A stretch of DNA of 64,000 nucleotides from Cryobacterium arcticum (GTDB lineage: Bacteria; Actinomycetota; Actinomycetes; Actinomycetales; Microbacteriaceae). The position numbers and the translations under genes were made by a program. The stretch's first letter is position 1. Each line of letters opens with the position of its first letter. A model generated the notes under the pieces. That model made no database searches. It worked only from the letters and a program-made list of their open reading frames with translations, and was not told the DNA's origin. This document shows, one piece after another, positions 23,947 to 32,948 of this stretch. The DNA lies in contig NZ_CP016283.1 of the NCBI RefSeq assembly GCF_001679725.1, positions 53,793 through 117,792 of the forward strand. The letters are read 5' to 3'.

Positions 23947-25478
23947 CCCACAAACCCGCCCCACCACGCGTCGAGACCGTTGCCGGCGGCCGTGCCCACG
24001 CGGCGGTGAAGAAGCCTTGGTACGGGTCCGTGCCGGGCCTGCGAATCTTCCTCTCGCCCACAGAGGCCATCCCGCCCGTCCTCACCGGTGAAGAGGACGA
24101 GGCCGCCGCTGACCAGGTCGGGCCGACAGCCCGGCCGGTAGACGTGCCCCCGTTCTCCCGCCCCGGATCCGTGCTGCGTGCCTCACCAGGCGCGGCAGCA
24201 CGGGGTTGGTACGCGCCGAAGCTGGCCGGGGCGCCGACGACGACACGGCAAGCCGAGATCCTGAACACCGGCATCATCGGTGCACCAACGGGGATTGAAG
24301 GTGTCGTCAACGGCACCGACAACCTCTCCTCGACCATGATCAGCCATGACGCCCCGACCGCGTACAACGCGTCCCCAAGGAAGTTGACGTCACCGAACGT
24401 GCTCATCATCGGCACCGTCGGGTCGGGGAAGTCCTCCTTTACGAAAACGGTGATGGTGATGCGGCCGCTGCTGCTGAAAAACCATCGGGCGGTAGTGTTC
24501 GACAAGAAGGACGAGGGCGGCGAAGGCGAATACGCGGCCCTGACCCGGCGGATGGGCACCGAACCCCTCCGCTTCGACCCGGACGGAACGGGGACCCGGT
24601 TCAACCTGATGGACCCCCTCATCGCGCAGGGCACCGGGCTACAGGGTCAGATGCTGCTCATCAACGCGGTCGCCCGCATCGCCCGCGACGATACCGCCGC
24701 GACCGAATGGGAAGAAAAAGCCACCCGGCACGCCCTGCAGCTGCTCTTCGACAAGTTCCAAGACACCCGGCGGGCCGCAACAACGACGGACCTGATGCCG
24801 TACTTGGGCATGGTGCCCACCGATCAGGGACTGTCAGGGGAGGCGTCGGAGCGGTTTCACCAGGCTGGCTTGTCGATTCGGTTCGGCCTGCAGAACCTGC
24901 TGGAAACCTACGCCGGTGTCTTCGACGGGGAGACCAGCCGGCACGTGGACCTCTCCCACAAGCTGACGACGTTCGACATTTCCCAGCTGCCGGACTCGGG
25001 GCCGGCGATTCCGACGGTGATGGCGATCGGGAACATGTGGTTGATGGGCCGTCTTCACCAGGAGCGCGGGTTCATCACCAACGTGATCTACGAAGAGGGC
25101 TGGCACATGATCGGCGGCCCCTCCGCCCAGCTCGTGAAATCCAACCAGAAACTCTCCCGCTCCCTCGGCATCTCCAACGTCTTCGTCATGCACAAAGGCA
25201 CCGACATCCCCGCCGACAGCCCCGGGTACACCGTCGTGCAAGAAGCACAGACGGTGTACGCGTTCCGGCAGGACCGCCCCGAAGACGCCCGGTGGGCGCA
25301 GGAGACGTTCAACTTCGCCCCCGACACCACCGCCACGCTGATGGGTCTCAACCCGGGCAACTGCGTGTTCAAGTACGGGTCGAACCCGGAAACCCACATC
25401 CGCCACATCCGCTCGGACTGGGAGATCGAGGTCACCAATACCGACTCCGCCATGGCCGCCGGCGACACCCCCACCTGA
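23943..25478 (+). CDS. VirB4/TraC-like conjugation ATPase
   Basis: A 511-residue ATPase that powers assembly or DNA passage through the type IV channel. Walker A is NVLIIGTVGSGKSSFTKT (about residues 152-169). The following RAVVFDKKDEGGEGEYAALTRRMG and FDPDGTGTRFNLMDPL are typical of VirB4/TraG-type ATPases. VIYEEGWHMIGG fits Walker B. An N-terminal ~150-residue part (SPTEAIPPVL, GSVLRASPGAAARGWYAPKL) links to the SCO6880 partner. The start at 23943 overlaps the upstream stop. Confidence 0.87.
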   Translation: MTHKPAPPRVETVAGGRAHAAVKKPWYGSVPGLRIFLSPTEAIPPVLTGEEDEAAADQVGPTARPVDVPPFSRPGSVLRASPGAAARGWYAPKLAGAPTTTRQAEILNTGIIGAPTGIEGVVNGTDNLSSTMISHDAPTAYNASPRKLTSPNVLIIGTVGSGKSSFTKTVMVMRPLLLKNHRAVVFDKKDEGGEGEYAALTRRMGTEPLRFDPDGTGTRFNLMDPLIAQGTGLQGQMLLINAVARIARDDTAATEWEEKATRHALQLLFDKFQDTRRAATTTDLMPYLGMVPTDQGLSGEASERFHQAGLSIRFGLQNLLETYAGVFDGETSRHVDLSHKLTTFDISQLPDSGPAIPTVMAIGNMWLMGRLHQERGFITNVIYEEGWHMIGGPSAQLVKSNQKLSRSLGISNVFVMHKGTDIPADSPGYTVVQEAQTVYAFRQDRPEDARWAQETFNFAPDTTATLMGLNPGNCVFKYGSNPETHIRHIRSDWEIEVTNTDSAMAAGDTPT

Positions 25479-25485
25479 CACCGGT

Positions 25486-26559
25486 ATGCAGAAAGGTATC
25501 TGGGGGACCGGGGCCGTCGTGCTCCTGGTAGTCATCTTCACCGGGCTACTGCTGATCACCGGCGGTGGCCCCGGCACCAGCGCGTGCGCGGCGGTCGCGG
25601 CGAACCCTCAAGGCGCCGCAGAACGATCCGCTGTCGCCGGGTACCAGGGCGACCAGCTGGTGAACGCGGCCCTGATCATGAACGCCGGGGCGACGCTGGG
25701 CGTCAACGTGCACGGGCAAACCATCGCCGTGATGACAGCCATGGGCGAATCCACGCTACGCAACATCGAATACGGCGACCTGGCCGGCCCCGACTCCCGC
25801 GGCCTCTTCCAGCAACGCGACACCTGGGGCACCCTCGCCCAACGAATGAACCCCACCCAGGCGGCATCGTTCTTCTACGAACGGCTGCTGCGGGTGCCGA
25901 ACTGGGAAACGATGACACCGACCCAGGCGGCGCATGCCGTGCAGATCAACGCCGACCCCAACCACTACACGAAGTACTACACCGGCGCCCAAGCCATCGT
26001 CACCGCACTGACCACCGGCGATGCGGCCTGCGCGGCCGGGATCGGCGGGGATGCCCAGGCCCTCGCGGCGGCACTGGTGGTCAAGATCGACGCGGGCAAC
26101 GTCACCGGGTTGTCGCCGGATCACCTCCGCGAGATCCGCTGGATTGCCGACGGCGACACCAAAGAGAACTGTGGCATCGACACCCGGATCCTGCAAGTGA
26201 TCACCATCGCCACCAACACGTTCGGCAGCGTCGGGATCTCCGACATCAACCGGGCCTGCACCGGACAAGTCCTCGGCTCCGGCTTGACGTCGCCGCACTC
26301 GGCGAACGGGGGCGGCCATGCCGTCGACTTCTACTCCTTCGACCGAATACCTACCACCGGCGCAGACCCGAACGCGTTGAAACTGCTCAAAGCGCTCAGC
26401 CCGGTCATGCCGGAAGGCTCCGGCACCGGGCAATCCCAGTGCCGTGCAGACGCCGGCGTGCCCTTGGATCTGTCGATGACGCAGTTCCGGGACTACTGCA
26501 ACCACGTCCACATCGCCGTCGACCCGTACAGCACCGACCCCCTCAAACTCGGCACCTGA
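25486..26559 (+). CDS. Lysozyme-like cell-wall hydrolase of the T4SS
   Basis: A 357-residue protein with a single N-terminal membrane anchor (VVLLVVIFTGLLLITGG) and an outer-face domain. AVMTAMGESTLRNIEYGDLAGPDSRGLFQQRDTWGTLAQRMNP (about residues 84-125) has the catalytic-Glu and GLFQ/R pattern of transglycosylase-like peptidoglycan hydrolases. The C-terminal ~150 residues (SPHSANGGGHAVDFYSFDR...NHVHIAVDP) form a second domain. It probably opens the wall locally for the conjugation apparatus. It lies 7 bp after the VirB4-like gene. Confidence 0.8.
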   Translation: MQKGIWGTGAVVLLVVIFTGLLLITGGGPGTSACAAVAANPQGAAERSAVAGYQGDQLVNAALIMNAGATLGVNVHGQTIAVMTAMGESTLRNIEYGDLAGPDSRGLFQQRDTWGTLAQRMNPTQAASFFYERLLRVPNWETMTPTQAAHAVQINADPNHYTKYYTGAQAIVTALTTGDAACAAGIGGDAQALAAALVVKIDAGNVTGLSPDHLREIRWIADGDTKENCGIDTRILQVITIATNTFGSVGISDINRACTGQVLGSGLTSPHSANGGGHAVDFYSFDRIPTTGADPNALKLLKALSPVMPEGSGTGQSQCRADAGVPLDLSMTQFRDYCNHVHIAVDPYSTDPLKLGT

Positions 26560-26605
26560 TGCCACCCACCACAACGCCCGCGCTACAGGCGGCAAGGATA
26601 CTCCG

Positions 26606-28339
26606 ATGATCGACTGGAAAGCCCGCATCATGACCGGCCTCCTCGCCCTCATGACCATCCTCGGGTTACTCGTCGCCGTGCACGCCGGCGCCGCCCTCAC
26701 CCCCACCGGTGCGACGTACCCGTGGAACCCGGCCGCCCTGGCCGGCGACTTCCTCTTCCGCGACGCACCCTGGCCGCCGGCTGCGACCTGGTCGTCCCTC
26801 GTGGCACTGGTACTCGTGGTGGCGGTGTTCGCGTTCGTCCTGGCCAAGCAAGCACAGTGGGCGTCGACCAAGCGCAACAACATCGCCCTCAAGCACATGG
26901 CCACGCGCAAACAGTCCGCCGTGCTGCGCGAAACAGCCCGGGCGAAGGAGGCCGCGCAGCTGCACCCGGCCGCGGTGAACCTGCCGGCGGGGGAGCGGGT
27001 CGGCCGGCTCGTCGGCCGCGGGGACCGGTGGGTGTATCAGGGGTGGCGGGACCTGGGCGTGTACGTGTTCGGCACTGGGCGTGGCAAAACCTCAGCCCTG
27101 GTCATCCGCCACATGATCGAAGCTCCAGGAGCTGCGATCATGACGTCCAACAAAGTCGACGGCGTTCGCGAAACCCTCGCCGGCCGTGCCGGCCACGGAC
27201 AGACATTCATCTTCGACCCAAACCGCATCTACCGCCGTGACGCCCGCCCCGACTTCGTCTTCAACCCGCTCGACTACGTGCAGAGCGCAGCCGACGCCCG
27301 CGAGCTCGCGGCGATCTTTGAAGCCTCCACCCGGAAAGCCTCGGACCGAGGCGGAGACTCCCAGTTCGACACCGCAGGCCGCGACATGCTCGCCTACTTC
27401 TTCCTCGCCGCCGCGCTCGAGCACGAACCCCTCTCGCAGGTGTTCGCGTGGATCGCCCGTGCCGAAGGATACGAGGTGCAACGGATCCTCGCCCGGCACG
27501 GGAAAACCGGGCCGTCCTCGACAATCGAGGGCATCCTGAGCTGGCCGGAGAAAACGAAGGGCAGTGTCTACGCCACCGCGCAGCGGATGGCTTCTGCACT
27601 CGCCGACGACGACCTCCTCGCCTGGACGAGCGCCGATGGCGTCCGCCGATTCAACCCGGACGAGTTCATCCGCAGCACCGACACCCTCGTGCTGCTCTCC
27701 AAAGACGGCGAAGGATCCGGCGGCGCCATCCTCACCGCCCTCATCCGCGCGATCTGCAAGACCGCCGAGCACGCCGCGCAAGGCAACGGCGGCCGGCTCA
27801 CCATACCGCTGGTGATGGAGCTCGACGAATGCGCCAACATCGTCCGCTGGCCAGAACTGCCCTCGGTGTACTCGTTCTACGGGTCCATGGGAATCATTCT
27901 GAACTCCTACTTCCAATCCCGCGCCCAAGCGATCGACGCGTTCGGGAAAGACGGCTGGCAAACCCTCTGGGACGCCGCCGCCACCCGCGTCTTCGGCGGA
28001 GGATCCGGCGACGACGATTTCCTCCGCTCGCTTGCCGCGCTCATCGGCGAACACGACGAGATCACCTACGGCAGCTCCACTGGCAAGGACGGCCACATGT
28101 CCACGTCCACCAATACCCGTAAGGTCAACACCCTCGACGTCGCTGCACTCGGCTCCCTGCCTGAGTGGCGCGCTGTCATGTTCAGCTCCAAGAGCCGGCC
28201 CGTCATGGTCAACACTGTGCCGTGGTTCCGCGACAAGTCTCTAACTGCGGCGATTAGCCGCAGCACGTCTTTCAAGAGGCCTGGCGAAGCGCTGGCCCCC
28301 GCCCCTGCCGTTGCAGCGGAGGTGACAACTCGTGGCTGA
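26606..28339 (+). CDS. VirD4/TraG-type coupling protein
   Basis: Coupling ATPase that brings the relaxase-DNA complex to the secretion channel. 577 residues: two N-terminal membrane helices (IMTGLLALMTILGLLVAVHAGAA and WSSLVALVLVVAVFAFVLA) and Walker A YVFGTGRGKTSALV (about 151-164). Then come TSNKVDGVRETLAG, IFDPNRIYRRDARPDFVFNPLDYV and Walker B IPLVMELDECANIVRW (about 398-413). YFQSRAQAIDAFGKDGWQTLWDAA is typical of the TraG/VirD4 family. It is followed by DUF4913 with an 8-bp overlap. Confidence 0.92.
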   Translation: MIDWKARIMTGLLALMTILGLLVAVHAGAALTPTGATYPWNPAALAGDFLFRDAPWPPAATWSSLVALVLVVAVFAFVLAKQAQWASTKRNNIALKHMATRKQSAVLRETARAKEAAQLHPAAVNLPAGERVGRLVGRGDRWVYQGWRDLGVYVFGTGRGKTSALVIRHMIEAPGAAIMTSNKVDGVRETLAGRAGHGQTFIFDPNRIYRRDARPDFVFNPLDYVQSAADARELAAIFEASTRKASDRGGDSQFDTAGRDMLAYFFLAAALEHEPLSQVFAWIARAEGYEVQRILARHGKTGPSSTIEGILSWPEKTKGSVYATAQRMASALADDDLLAWTSADGVRRFNPDEFIRSTDTLVLLSKDGEGSGGAILTALIRAICKTAEHAAQGNGGRLTIPLVMELDECANIVRWPELPSVYSFYGSMGIILNSYFQSRAQAIDAFGKDGWQTLWDAAATRVFGGGSGDDDFLRSLAALIGEHDEITYGSSTGKDGHMSTSTNTRKVNTLDVAALGSLPEWRAVMFSSKSRPVMVNTVPWFRDKSLTAAISRSTSFKRPGEALAPAPAVAAEVTTRG

Positions 28340-28739
28340 ATACGACGACCACGGCTCGCCGGTCGGTGACGAGGAAACGATCGACGTCCGCCAGATGTTT
28401 CTTGACTGGCTCACCAACCACCTCAGTACCGTCGAGGTCATCGGCACCAAGCCGACACCGTGGTGCACCCAATGGTGGCTACACCCGGAGGTCGTCGCCC
28501 GGTTCAAAGCGCTCTGGCAGGCGAGCATGCAGGCAGACGCCAGCGTAATGGACGGCGACGCCGGTGCCGTTTCGTCCTGGTGGATCAATCACTGGGACCG
28601 CCATGCCGCCACTATTTTTGACAGCACAAATGGGCCGTTCCGTGACTGCGACGCCGACCAGGGACACCTCCACCGCCGCAAAGACAAACTCGCGGGAGTC
28701 ATACCGATCACGCTGCCGACGGAGGACATGCCGCTATAG
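28332..28739 (+). CDS. DUF4913 protein
   Basis: A 135-residue soluble protein. WCTQWWLHPEVVARFKALWQA and SSWWINHWDRHAATIFDSTNGPFRDC (Trp-rich) are diagnostic of DUF4913, found downstream of coupling-protein genes on actinobacterial conjugative elements. Biochemical role unknown. Its start overlaps the coupling-protein stop, making it the last gene of the transfer operon. Confidence 0.85.
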   Translation: MAEYDDHGSPVGDEETIDVRQMFLDWLTNHLSTVEVIGTKPTPWCTQWWLHPEVVARFKALWQASMQADASVMDGDAGAVSSWWINHWDRHAATIFDSTNGPFRDCDADQGHLHRRKDKLAGVIPITLPTEDMPL

Positions 28740-28863
28740 CCGACACGGATACGTTGCGGCCAGCTGCCTGATAGAGCGGACATTGACAGGAAGTGGCTCC
28801 GCCCCCTAAAACCTGACCCTCAGGCTTGTCCCATGGGATGACAGAAGTGCCTGGATCGAGGCA

Positions 28864-29640
28864 TCAGAGCAGAAGACGGCTCTTCTGGGGCAAAGGACAA
28901 GCAGCGAGCAAGGCTGGCACTTGGCTGTAGTGCCTCAACCATTCTTCTAGGCCAGTGTCGACGAAACCCGCAAGCGTCAAAAGAGTCTCGTGTGCATCGG
29001 TTACGGAGAGCCGAACGATGGTCCTGTCAGGTCTCATCTCGCCGGGCAGGGGCACCCCCCAAACGATGTGCTCGTGGTGGGCGATTCGGTTACGCAATGC
29101 CTGTACCTGCCGGGCCGCAGTCTCTACCAGGGCACGATCAAGGTCACCGGCGTTTGGGAACGCACTACGGAGGGCTGACTTCCAGAGGAGCGTGTCATAA
29201 ATACGCCTTTCCCGCGTACCGCTCCCCGTATTGAAACCGCCTCGTCCGAGAACTTTGACCCAAAACCCGAACATTAAGGTAGCGACCAATTTGCCGTGGA
29301 TCACGTCCGGCGAAGCAGTCAACTTCCCCAACCGTCCAACCTTCCACGCCCCTTCAATCAGCTTGAGAGTGTCATCGTCGAGTAAGTCGACACGCTGATA
29401 CCAGGCGAGGCCGTGAACCGCCGCGAGTTCCCTCCCCATTGCAGATCGCATAGCAACCTCAAGCGAAGCGAGGTCATCGAACACTGCCAAGGCAACCGCC
29501 CCAGCCCAGCGATAGAGGTCAATTGGCTCGACGAGCGTGCCAGCACATGCTCTAACATAAGGTGCCATCCGCGGCGACGGTATGGTCGCTCTCAGCCTGT
29601 ACATGTACCTGGTCTCCGTTGCGCCGTGGTCAGGAATCAC
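28864..29640 (-). CDS. Abi-like (HEPN) abortive infection protein
   Basis: A 258-residue protein resembling the AbiD/AbiF family. DLYRWAGAVALAVFDDLASLEVAMRSAMGREL lies in the N-terminal half. Near residue 187 is RNRIAHHEHIVWG, the R-x(4-6)-H motif of HEPN ribonucleases. Such proteins cleave RNA and halt growth on phage infection. The first Met is at 29640, but Met13 (29604, MYRLRATIPSP) may be the true start. It is on the opposite strand to the transfer operon, at a boundary typical for cargo insertion. Confidence 0.8.
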   Translation of the reverse strand: MIPDHGATETRYMYRLRATIPSPRMAPYVRACAGTLVEPIDLYRWAGAVALAVFDDLASLEVAMRSAMGRELAAVHGLAWYQRVDLLDDDTLKLIEGAWKVGRLGKLTASPDVIHGKLVATLMFGFWVKVLGRGGFNTGSGTRERRIYDTLLWKSALRSAFPNAGDLDRALVETAARQVQALRNRIAHHEHIVWGVPLPGEMRPDRTIVRLSVTDAHETLLTLAGFVDTGLEEWLRHYSQVPALLAACPLPQKSRLLL

Positions 29641-29823
29641 CTAATCTGGATGCATAGCCCCCGACGCAGCGCACGCAAGTGTGACGGTCGGGGTTCCTTC
29701 GTTAAAGCTAGCAATCCGATTACTCGCGATGGCCCATGCCTTCACGCTCGGACCCGGCCGTGTCGTCGGCCCCCAGTAGGATCCAAGCAACGACGGGGGC
29801 CATTAGTGCGAAAACGCGGCACC

Positions 29824-31761
29824 ATGCATTTTCAAACTATTCCTTGTGACCGGTGCACAGCCATACGAGTCCTAGGCGCCGCTTGTCCCGACTGTGGGCA
29901 CAAAGGACCTCTCAACGAGGTGAACGCAAACGTCGTCCGCCGACGGACGTCAGTAGCCCAGGTTGACAAAGAATTGGGCAAGCGCCCGAGCCAATACTCA
30001 GGAGCTCAGGAGGCGCTTCCGTCGCAGGCTTTAGCGGCCGTCGAGTCATTCTGCGGCGCCATTGGCATTTTTGCTGAAACAGATGGTTCCCCCGCATCTA
30101 TAGAGCTAGTAGTCGATGCGGTCGCGACAATTGAGCGTCTCCGCTTCCGGCATGATGCCATTCAGATGCTGAGACCGGATTTAGCTCTGGCACGAGCCAT
30201 CAGCAAAACACTTGCTCAGGTTGCACTCCTCTGGGAGGCATACAAACCCGTCTTGACAGCGAGCACGTTACTGGAGTCTCAGCAGCTTTCAGCAACAGCA
30301 CAAGCACTGCTCGACGACGCCGGTGAATCAATTCGAAACCACAACGCTCGTGCCGAGGCCGCAGCCATTTTCGAAGACCAGGCTGCAGGTAACCTTTCCG
30401 AACGTGCGCTCAAGGCAATTCGGATTTACCGCCCGGGCTTGTCTCTACTTGAAGTTGCCTCAATGGGCGCAACCGAAGCATCTGAGACCGTCGGCGTCCC
30501 AGTCGCGGATGCTCTCGGGGCGCAGTACCTCACACTCATCGCAGTCGCTGAAGTTCACCTCGATGTCGACCGTTTTCGACGCGTTGCCAGCGAGGCAGCC
30601 CAGTTCTGCCACGAAAACGAGCTACTTCCAGTTGTCGCAGCCGCTCCAGAAGCCGTCCAAGCGCTCGTAGACGGAAACCGCGCATATGCAGAAGCGATTA
30701 CAGCGTTCGAGGCTGTGCTCCAGTACGAGAAGGACGAAACGGCGCTCATTCGTCGAATCATCAAACTTCACTCCGAGATCTATGAAGGAGTGGGCCTCTA
30801 TCAGTTCGTTTGGTACTCGCTCCTGGCGGGGCTGAAGACCCGCCCCTTCGACAAGCTGGTTATGGACGGTGCCACAAATATCGCCAAGACTCTTCTGGAG
30901 TCCGAACTAGCTCCGTGGTTCGAGGGAAGTGATGCGTACCTGCGCAACGCGGGACAGCACGGCGGCGCCTTCTCGATCATGGACGGTGAGGTGGTCTTCA
31001 AGCTAAAGGCGCCAAGAGAAACGATGCGGGTTGAAGAAGTCATTGACGCTGTCTTCACCTTCCTGGAGTCCCTTGCCGCCACTTCTTGGGCGCTATCGAA
31101 CGCGCTCTCCAATGCGGGAATTGAGGTGCCTACGCCGGACGCCGATGCTGCGTACATCGGCATGTCAAGATTCAAATCTGCTGTGCTCTGGCTGTCTGAT
31201 AAGGACGAAGGCCTCGTTCGAGCAGATGAGCGAGAAGGAGCTTGGGAGTTTGAAATTGGTGGCATTGGCGGAGTTTCAGAGATAGCCCTGGCCTTGGCGT
31301 TGGCGGACCTCGCCAGCCCGGACGACATCTATCTGCAACGTCAGGGGGCTACCGACCCGTGGCTTGAGATGCCACTCGCGACTTACATCACCCACCTAGA
31401 CACGCTCTCCGTAAATTCCTCTCCCTCGGAGCAATTGATCGGCCTCCTGAAGCTGCGAGCCAGCTGCCGTCTGGGTTCGAAGCCGCTGGTTGGCAGCGAT
31501 GACTTCAGGTACGCGATCGGCGTCCTCGGGCTTTTCATCCTCAATTCTGACGTGAGCATGATCCGGCCCATTCGCCAGGTCGAAGCGTTAGCCCGAGAAG
31601 CAGGGGATCTCGATGCTGTGAAGCTAATCCACAAGATCCTTCTGCAGTCTCGCGCCAAAGATCGCCATGCTTCACAAAAGCTCCAGAATCAGCTGAACGA
31701 GTACGTGCGGGAACTCGGCATGAACCTTCCGGAAAGTCCCCGGGTCAAAATTAGGAGGTAG
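29824..31761 (+). CDS. Large zinc-ribbon protein of unknown function
   Basis: A 645-residue protein starting MHFQTIPCDRCTAIRVLG. A CxxC ... CxxC zinc ribbon occupies residues 8-26. The rest is mainly helical (many Ala/Leu/Glu-rich segments, tetratricopeptide-like: AQVALLWEAYKPVL, AYAEAITAFEAVLQYEKDETALI, DAVKLIHKILLQ), with a beta patch GGAFSIMDGEVVFKLKAPRETM. No signal peptide or nuclease motif. The frame is open further upstream to 29413, but that part overlaps the Abi gene. Base composition is lower in GC than the transfer genes, suggesting separate acquisition. The defence role is inferred from neighbours only. Confidence 0.8.
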   Translation: MHFQTIPCDRCTAIRVLGAACPDCGHKGPLNEVNANVVRRRTSVAQVDKELGKRPSQYSGAQEALPSQALAAVESFCGAIGIFAETDGSPASIELVVDAVATIERLRFRHDAIQMLRPDLALARAISKTLAQVALLWEAYKPVLTASTLLESQQLSATAQALLDDAGESIRNHNARAEAAAIFEDQAAGNLSERALKAIRIYRPGLSLLEVASMGATEASETVGVPVADALGAQYLTLIAVAEVHLDVDRFRRVASEAAQFCHENELLPVVAAAPEAVQALVDGNRAYAEAITAFEAVLQYEKDETALIRRIIKLHSEIYEGVGLYQFVWYSLLAGLKTRPFDKLVMDGATNIAKTLLESELAPWFEGSDAYLRNAGQHGGAFSIMDGEVVFKLKAPRETMRVEEVIDAVFTFLESLAATSWALSNALSNAGIEVPTPDADAAYIGMSRFKSAVLWLSDKDEGLVRADEREGAWEFEIGGIGGVSEIALALALADLASPDDIYLQRQGATDPWLEMPLATYITHLDTLSVNSSPSEQLIGLLKLRASCRLGSKPLVGSDDFRYAIGVLGLFILNSDVSMIRPIRQVEALAREAGDLDAVKLIHKILLQSRAKDRHASQKLQNQLNEYVRELGMNLPESPRVKIRR

Positions 31762-31864
31762 ATCCGCCGCTTCGGCTTGAACAGACAGGCTCCGCCGTCC
31801 ACGTAGAGGGCCATCCGACCACCCATCACGTGAAGCAAGGCACCTATGCACGCGAGAATGGGCT

Positions 31865-32899
31865 ATGACTCGCAACGGCATTGCTCTTCCTGATGGATAC
31901 TCGGAGTTCCTCCGCGATCTCAAACAGCGGGTTACCAACGCAAGATCACAGGCGCAACGGACCGTCAACACACAGCTAATCGAGCTGTACTGGTCTCTCG
32001 GCCGAGCCATACTTTCCGAGCAGGAGAAGCAAGGCTGGGGCGCCGGCGTCATGAACCGGCTAGCTCAGGACCTGCGTTCAGAATTTCCCGAAATGACCGG
32101 CCTATCGCGCAGCAATCTGTTCTACATGCGGGCTTTCGCTGCTTCCTGGACAGGGGAGGCCCCAATTGTCCAACAGGCTGTTGGACAATTGCCCTGGGGC
32201 CACATCACAGTCCTGTTAGACAAACTGGACGACCTAACAACTCGTCAGTGGTACGCCGCCGAAGCGGCCAAGAACGGGTGGAGCCGGAACGTCCTGCTCA
32301 ACCAAATCAAGAACCGCACGCTCGAACGCACCGGAGCTGCCCCATCTAACTTCGCTGCCGAGCTGGCCGCCCCGGACTCTGAGCTCGCGCAGCAGATTGC
32401 CAAAGATCCCTATGTTTTCGATTTCTTGGAGCTGTCCGGAGAAGTAGCTGAGCGCGATTTGGAACAGGCTCTCATGGACCGCATCGTCGGTACTCTCCGC
32501 GAATTAGGTACCGGTTTCGCTTTCGTTGGCCGTCAGGTGCACTTTGATGTGGCCGGTGACGATTTCTATTTGGACTTGCTCTTCTTCCACGTCGATCAAC
32601 TGAGATACGTCGTCATCGAGTTGAAGACGGGTAAGTTCCAACCTGAATATGCCGGCAAGCTCGGCTTCTACGTCTCCCTCGTCGACGACAGGCTACGACG
32701 AGAAGCCCATGCGCCGACCGTGGGAATCCTGATCTGCGGCGACCGAAACGACCACACGGTCCGATATGCGCTGGGCCGGGCTGGTTCGCCCATGGCGGTT
32801 TCCACATATACGTACGAATCGCTTCCTGCTGCTGAGAAGCAGGTCCTTCCGGATGCTGACGAACTCACCGCGGCCCTGGGGTGGGACACCGAAGAGTAG
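31865..32899 (+). CDS. DUF1016/YhcG-family PD-(D/E)xK nuclease
   Basis: A 344-residue protein. The N-terminal DUF1016 half has QRTVNTQLIELYWSLGRAILSEQ, NRLAQDLRSEFPEMTGLSRSNLFYMRAFA and LPWGHITVLLDKLDD. The C-terminal nuclease half has FYLDLLFFHVDQLRYVVIELKTGKFQPEYAGKLGFYVSLVDD. There D of LDLLFFH and ELK make the D...ExK active site, and the trailing EYAGKLGFY is also conserved. Members are found in defence islands and mobile elements, and some act as DNA endonucleases. It converges on the relaxase gene (49 bp between ends). Confidence 0.9.
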   Translation: MTRNGIALPDGYSEFLRDLKQRVTNARSQAQRTVNTQLIELYWSLGRAILSEQEKQGWGAGVMNRLAQDLRSEFPEMTGLSRSNLFYMRAFAASWTGEAPIVQQAVGQLPWGHITVLLDKLDDLTTRQWYAAEAAKNGWSRNVLLNQIKNRTLERTGAAPSNFAAELAAPDSELAQQIAKDPYVFDFLELSGEVAERDLEQALMDRIVGTLRELGTGFAFVGRQVHFDVAGDDFYLDLLFFHVDQLRYVVIELKTGKFQPEYAGKLGFYVSLVDDRLRREAHAPTVGILICGDRNDHTVRYALGRAGSPMAVSTYTYESLPAAEKQVLPDADELTAALGWDTEE

Positions 32900-32948
32900 A
32901 ACCCTCATCAGCAGCGGACAATACCTGCGGAGGTCCGTGCGCCTTGTC

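Noticed and set aside
27092..28096. Leftward 334-aa frame inside the coupling-protein gene
   Set aside because: Antisense shadow; the coupling protein is unmistakable on the other strand.
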